Assembly: GCA_945910815.1 (NCBI GenBank) | Contig: CAMDZD010000003.1 | Span: forward strand, 104,645-168,644 | Source of the DNA: an uncultured Clostridia bacterium | Lineage (GTDB): Bacteria > Bacillota > Clostridia > Oscillospirales > Ruminococcaceae | DNA length: 64,000 nt | Direction: 5' to 3' | In this document: positions 59,962-64,000 of the stretch, piece after piece | Numbering within the stretch: position 1 is the first letter of the stretch | Layout of the letters: each line of letters starts with the position of its first letter | Notes under the pieces: generated by a model | What the model saw: the letters and a program-made list of their open reading frames with translations, nothing else | The model's database searches: none | Told to the model about the DNA's origin: nothing | Made by a program: the position numbers and the translations under genes

Positions 59962-61617
59962 GTGATAAAAGGTAGCTTATTGAGAGATGCATTTATATCA
60001 GCTGGCATTACTATAAATAACAAAAAGCGTGATATAGATGAGCTTAATGTATATCCCGTGCCGGATGGTGATACCGGCAGTAATATGTCTATGACTATGA
60101 ATAATGCTGTTGCCGAACTTTATAAAATGAACAGTAGTGTTACTGTTTCGGAAGTAACAGCTGTAACGGCTTCCGCACTTCTCCGAGGTGCAAGAGGAAA
60201 TTCGGGAGTAATTCTTTCCCTTATATTCAGAGGTTTTGCAAAAGGTCTTGACGGTATGGAGGAGGCTGATTGCGAAAGCTTTGCAAATGCTCTTGAACTC
60301 GGTGTCAATTCCGCATACAAGGCTGTTATGAATCCTACTGAAGGAACTATTCTCACAGTAGTAAAGGCTTCGGCTCTGAAAGCTCAGGAATCTGCAAGAA
60401 CTACAAGCGATTTTACTGTTTTCTGGAGTGAGGTTTGCGATGAGGCTCAGAAAACTCTTGAAAAGACTCCAGAAATGCTTCCTGTACTTAAAAAAGCAGG
60501 CGTTGTTGATGCAGGCGGTCAGGGACTTGTTACAATATTCAAGGCTATGCTTGAAGTATTCAGAGGCGGTAAAATTGCTGAACCTGATTCAAAAACCGAA
60601 AAACCTGTATCTGTTGAATCCTTCTCAACGGCAGTAAGTGAATTTGATGAGGAAATCAACTTTACATACTGTACTGAATTTATCGTGCAGAAAAGTAAAG
60701 GCTGTCCCGATTCCTCCGTATTGAGAGCATATCTCGAAACTATCGGGGACTGTGTTGTCGTTGTTGATGATGACGAAATTATTAAAGTTCATGTTCATAC
60801 AGACAACCCCGGACTTGCACTTCAGAAAGCACTTTCTTTCGGTATATTTGTAAATGACCCCAAGCCTAAAATTGAAAATATGCGTATTCAGCATGAAAAT
60901 AAAGTTATTGAAGCTAAAACTGCCGAGGCTTACGGTTACAAATCTGCTGAACCAGAAAAGAAATACGGTTTTGTTGCGGTAGCCTCCGGAAACGGTATTG
61001 AGGATATGTTCCGTGATTTGGGTGCTGATGTCATTGTAAAGGGCGGTCAGACTATGAACCCATCGACTGATGATATACTCAAGGCTATACAGTCAACTCC
61101 GGCTGAAATTGTTTTCGTACTCCCTAACAATAAAAATATTATCATGTCTGCTGAACAGGCTGTGCGTCTTGCCGACAGAAAAGTATGTGTACTTCAGACA
61201 AGAACTATTCCGCAGGGTATATCCGCAATGCTTGCTTTTGATGACGGTGCTGAACCTGATGAAAACAAGCTTGCTATGACTAAAGCTTTTGAAAAAGTAT
61301 CAACAGGTCAGGTTACATTTTCCGCAAGGGATTCAGAATATGAGGGACATTCAATCAAAAAGGGCGAAATACTTGCCCTTGACAACGGAAAACTCAGCTT
61401 TACGGAAAAAGATGTTTCAAAGGCTACCTATAAGCTTATAAAGAAACTTGTTAAAAGCGACAGCAGTTATATTACTATAATATATGGTGCTGATGTTACG
61501 GAGGATAATGCCGAAACCCTTTTGCATAATGTTCAGAATAAATTCGGTGACAAGTTAAGTGTTACCCTTATTAATGGAGGTCAGCCTGTTTATTACTATA
61601 TTATTTCTGTTGAGTGA
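59962..61617 (+). CDS. fakA: fatty-acid kinase subunit FakA-like (YloV, DAK2 domain)
   Basis: This is a 551-residue protein. I chose the GTG at 59962, seven bases after GGAGGA, because the upstream in-frame TTG overlaps the Shine-Dalgarno. The N-terminal DhaL-type nucleotide-binding domain (about 1-200) has ELNVYPVPDGDTGSNMS and LRGARGNSGVILS. The middle and C-terminal domains bind FakB-type lipid carriers. FakA phosphorylates FakB-bound fatty acids for phospholipid synthesis; no fakB is in view. The yloU-yloV-recG order is the B. subtilis one. Confidence 0.93.
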   Translation: MIKGSLLRDAFISAGITINNKKRDIDELNVYPVPDGDTGSNMSMTMNNAVAELYKMNSSVTVSEVTAVTASALLRGARGNSGVILSLIFRGFAKGLDGMEEADCESFANALELGVNSAYKAVMNPTEGTILTVVKASALKAQESARTTSDFTVFWSEVCDEAQKTLEKTPEMLPVLKKAGVVDAGGQGLVTIFKAMLEVFRGGKIAEPDSKTEKPVSVESFSTAVSEFDEEINFTYCTEFIVQKSKGCPDSSVLRAYLETIGDCVVVVDDDEIIKVHVHTDNPGLALQKALSFGIFVNDPKPKIENMRIQHENKVIEAKTAEAYGYKSAEPEKKYGFVAVASGNGIEDMFRDLGADVIVKGGQTMNPSTDDILKAIQSTPAEIVFVLPNNKNIIMSAEQAVRLADRKVCVLQTRTIPQGISAMLAFDDGAEPDENKLAMTKAFEKVSTGQVTFSARDSEYEGHSIKKGEILALDNGKLSFTEKDVSKATYKLIKKLVKSDSSYITIIYGADVTEDNAETLLHNVQNKFGDKLSVTLINGGQPVYYYIISVE

Positions 61618-61629
61618 GCTGTACTGTTT

Positions 61630-63657
61630 ATGAATGAAATTTACAAGCCTATTGAATCCCTTAATAAAATCGGAAAGGCAAGAGCTGAAAAATATCATAA
61701 GCTCGGAATAAATACAATTTATGACCTGCTTTATTATATTCCGAGAGATTATATTGATTTCAGAAAATATATTCCTGTTTCAGATGCAAAATCGGGGGAA
61801 TACTGTGTTCTCAAACTGAAAATTACCGGACTTCTTGCACCGGTTCAGGTAAGAAACATGATGATTTACAAGGCTTCCGCTACTGACGGCGAATCTGATA
61901 TAACTGTAATAATATACAATAATTTCTATGCTTTCAACGCATTGCAGAAAAATGCCGTTTATTATATGTACGGAAAAGTCAATGAAAATCTTTATGGCCG
62001 TGAAATTCTTTCCCCTCAGTGCATATCGGAGGGGGAAGTGCTTATTCAGCCTAAATATAAGCTTACAGCAGGACTTACTGTAAATATGATTCGTGCAAAT
62101 ATAAAGCAGTCTGTTGAGATTATGAAAAATAATCCCTTTGAAACTCTGCCCGAATATATATTAAGGGAAAATAATCTCTGCCCGATTGTGTATGCTCTTG
62201 AAAATATCCATTTTCCCGAAAGTATGAAGGCATCGGAAATTTCAAGAAGACGCCTTGCATTTGAGGAAATACTGACACTTCAGTTAAGCATGGCTTTTAT
62301 AAAGTTCCGAAATAAAAACCATACCGCAAATATTATGGATAAAAATATAAAAATTCTCGAATTTCTTCAGAATCTCCCTTTTGAACTGACTGACGGTCAA
62401 AAAAAGGCTCTTTATCAAATTATATCCGATTTGTGCCGTGATGTTCCTATGAACCGTCTTTTGCAGGGTGATGTCGGAAGCGGTAAAACTGCCGTTGCGG
62501 GCGGAGCTTGCTATTTTGCATTTAAAAACGGTTTTCAATCTGCACTTATGGCTCCTACGGAAATTCTTGCATCACAGCATTATGCTACTCTTTCGGGATT
62601 TCTCGAACCTCTCGGAGTTCATGTCTGTCTGCTTACAGGTTCAGTTACTGCTAAGAACAGGCGTGATATAAAGGAAAAAATAAAATCAGGCTTTTACAGT
62701 GTTATTGTCGGAACGCATGCTATTATACAGAAAGATATTGAATTTAATTCCCTTGCTCTTGTAATTACTGATGAACAGCACCGTTTCGGTGTCGGACAGC
62801 GTTCGGCTCTTGCGGAAAAGGGAAATTTACCCCATAAGCTTGTAATGTCTGCGACACCTATTCCCCGTACGCTTGCACTTATTATATATGGTGACCTTGA
62901 TGTGTCTGTAATTAATCAGCTCCCGAAAGGAAGAAAACCTGTTTCCACTTATGCTGTTACGGGAAAGCTCCGTGAACGTGCATTCAGCTTTGTGAGAAAG
63001 GCTCTCAATGAAGGTCGCCAGGCATATGTTGTATGCCCTATGATTGAAGAGTCAGACAGCGATTTAAAATCCGTAAAAGCTTATTATGAAAATGCACGGA
63101 ATAATTTCCTTAAAGGATATTCAAGCGGTATTCTGCACGGAAAACTTTCATCTGCTGAAAAAGAAGCAGTAATGTCCGATTTCAAACAGGGGAAAATTCA
63201 GGTTCTTATATGCACTACTGTTGTTGAAGTCGGCGTTGATGTTCCGAATGCGAGCGTTATTGTTATAGAAAATGCTGACCGTTTCGGGCTTTCACAGTTG
63301 CATCAGCTGAGAGGACGTGTCGGCAGGGGACAATATGAAAGCTCATGCATACTTATTACTGATAACGTCAGCGATGAATGTCGTGAGCGTATGAAGATTA
63401 TGTGCCATACTTCAAACGGATTTGAAATATCCGAACAGGATTTGAAGTTAAGAGGGCCGGGGGATTTCTTTGGTAGCCGTCAGCATGGGCTTCCTCCACT
63501 TAAAATTGCTGATTTGGAATGTGACATGCCTATGATGGAAAATGTTCAGAAAATAGTTAAGGAAATTCTTGAAAAAGACCCCTCTCTTGAACTGCCCGAA
63601 AATTACTGTCTGAAAAATGCAATGATTTCTCTTTTCGATAAAGAAATTATCGGGTGA
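61630..63657 (+). CDS. recG: ATP-dependent DNA helicase RecG
   Basis: This is a 675-residue RecG. The N-terminal wedge/OB domain (about 1-155) recognises forks (IPRDYIDFRKYIPVSDAK). Helicase motifs are Walker A GDVGSGKT, Walker B DEQHRFG, SATPIPRTL, and motif VI QLRGRVGRG. It processes stalled replication forks and recombination intermediates. It starts 12 bases after fakA with a weak Shine-Dalgarno, implying coupling, and is the last gene of the operon. Confidence 0.96.
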   Translation: MNEIYKPIESLNKIGKARAEKYHKLGINTIYDLLYYIPRDYIDFRKYIPVSDAKSGEYCVLKLKITGLLAPVQVRNMMIYKASATDGESDITVIIYNNFYAFNALQKNAVYYMYGKVNENLYGREILSPQCISEGEVLIQPKYKLTAGLTVNMIRANIKQSVEIMKNNPFETLPEYILRENNLCPIVYALENIHFPESMKASEISRRRLAFEEILTLQLSMAFIKFRNKNHTANIMDKNIKILEFLQNLPFELTDGQKKALYQIISDLCRDVPMNRLLQGDVGSGKTAVAGGACYFAFKNGFQSALMAPTEILASQHYATLSGFLEPLGVHVCLLTGSVTAKNRRDIKEKIKSGFYSVIVGTHAIIQKDIEFNSLALVITDEQHRFGVGQRSALAEKGNLPHKLVMSATPIPRTLALIIYGDLDVSVINQLPKGRKPVSTYAVTGKLRERAFSFVRKALNEGRQAYVVCPMIEESDSDLKSVKAYYENARNNFLKGYSSGILHGKLSSAEKEAVMSDFKQGKIQVLICTTVVEVGVDVPNASVIVIENADRFGLSQLHQLRGRVGRGQYESSCILITDNVSDECRERMKIMCHTSNGFEISEQDLKLRGPGDFFGSRQHGLPPLKIADLECDMPMMENVQKIVKEILEKDPSLELPENYCLKNAMISLFDKEIIG

Positions 63658-63783
63658 GTATTTAGTTAAAATAAAAGAAAATTTCCGGAATATGAAAAAA
63701 TTCTGTCAGAAAACTCAAAATTATGACGGTATATTGTAATTTTCAGGGCATAAAAATTTTTCTGAATTTTTTTCAAAAAAAGC

Positions 63784-63812
63784 TTGACATTTTCAAATTC
63801 TTGTGATATAAT
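63784..63812 (+). promoter_or_regulatory. promoter of the tRNA-Val/tRNA-Asp cluster
   Basis: TTGACA (63784-63789), 17 bases ending TGTGA, TATAAT (63807-63812). The first tRNA begins about 50 bases downstream. Confidence 0.85.
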
Positions 63813-63863
63813 ATAATAGTCGTCAGGAGAGATGACGCAAAGAAAATATCGAGTTGATTCGTC

Positions 63864-63939
63864 GGGAGCATAGCTCAGCTGGGAGAGCATCTGCCTTACA
63901 AGCAGAGGGTCATAGGTTCGAGCCCTATTGTTCCCACCA
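63864..63939 (+). tRNA. tRNA-Val (anticodon TAC)
   Basis: Acceptor stem GGGAGCA pairs with TGTTCCC (one G-U), the anticodon loop is CTTACAA, T-loop GTTCGAGCC, and CCA is encoded at 63937-63939. Confidence 0.96.
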
Positions 63940-63945
63940 TCATAC

Positions 63946-64000
63946 GGCCCGGTAGCTCAGTTGGTTAGAGCGCCGCCCTGTCACGGCGGAGGTCGTGAGT
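63946..64000 (+). tRNA. tRNA-Asp (anticodon GTC), cut by window end
   Basis: The 5' 55 bases of a tRNA are visible: GGCCCGG acceptor strand, D-loop AGCTCAGTTGGTTAGA, anticodon loop CTGTCAC. The T arm and 3' end lie outside. It follows tRNA-Val by six bases in the same transcript. Confidence 0.9.

Overview
The window looks like a chromosomal segment of a low-GC, spore-lineage Gram-positive bacterium of the Ruminococcus / Oscillospiraceae type. Three things point there. Sporulation genes are present (yabP-yabQ-divIC-yabR, spoVAC, spoVS-ymdB). Two secreted leucine-rich-repeat proteins end in type I dockerin domains, the cellulosome plug module. There is also a GH94 disaccharide phosphorylase, and the housekeeping gene order (rimP-nusA-ylxR-ylxQ-infB-rbfA-nrnA-truB-ribF) is typical of Firmicutes. 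The genus is an inference; no rRNA is present to settle it.

Layout. 1-2.9 kb: end of a membrane protein, a TPM-domain protein, and the leftward yabP-yabQ-divIC-yabR block. 3-8.7 kb: dockerin LRR protein, secG, rnr, a lipoprotein and a small protein. 8.8-10.4 kb: tRNA-Glu, then a lone DUF262 gene bracketed by two copies of a ~58-bp terminator-containing repeat. 10.4-12.5 kb: leftward rnhA-iscS-iscU. 12.6-18.5 kb: CDF metal transporter, GH94 phosphorylase, second dockerin LRR protein. 18.7-23.7 kb: pth-mfd and a surface protein. 23.7-26.1 kb: candidate small RNA, SemiSWEET-like transporter divergent from a LysR regulator, and a membrane protein of unknown function. 26.3-31.6 kb: two-component system followed by two duplicated VanY-type carboxypeptidases. 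31.7-40.6 kb: exonuclease, glmU, ppdK, spoVAC and two lipoproteins, one of them an orphan solute-binding protein. 40.7-50.7 kb: long translation/transcription operon ending in gltX. 50.8-55.8 kb: Gld-like ABC exporter operon. 55.8-56.7 kb: AT-rich stretch with a 67-aa orphan and a dockerin remnant. 56.7-59.4 kb: spoVS, ymdB and an esterase lipoprotein. 59.6-63.7 kb: Asp23-family protein, FakA-like kinase, recG. The window ends in tRNA-Val and a cut tRNA-Asp.

How the genes fit together. Cell-envelope functions dominate the accessory parts: the dockerin LRR proteins, lipoproteins, two D,D-carboxypeptidases next to an acidic-sensor histidine kinase, and a surface protein with a sorting-like tail. 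Metabolism is represented by GH94 phosphorolysis, pyruvate phosphate dikinase and Fe-S assembly. Many genes have an easily read sigma-A promoter (TTGACA-like, 17 bp, TATAAT-like), often with TGTG at the 3' end of the spacer.

Most unusual points: the DUF262 gene between duplicated terminators beside a tRNA; an rnhA whose Shine-Dalgarno points to an ATA codon because every upstream ATG lies in its own promoter; a short leftward promoter-to-terminator unit at 23.8 kb that looks like a non-coding RNA with an anti-Shine-Dalgarno stretch; a near-identical 279-bp tract shared by two otherwise diverged VanY genes; and face-to-face overlapping promoters between the LysR and SemiSWEET genes. I see no CRISPR array, integrase, transposase or prophage. 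No complete new multi-gene system is evident.
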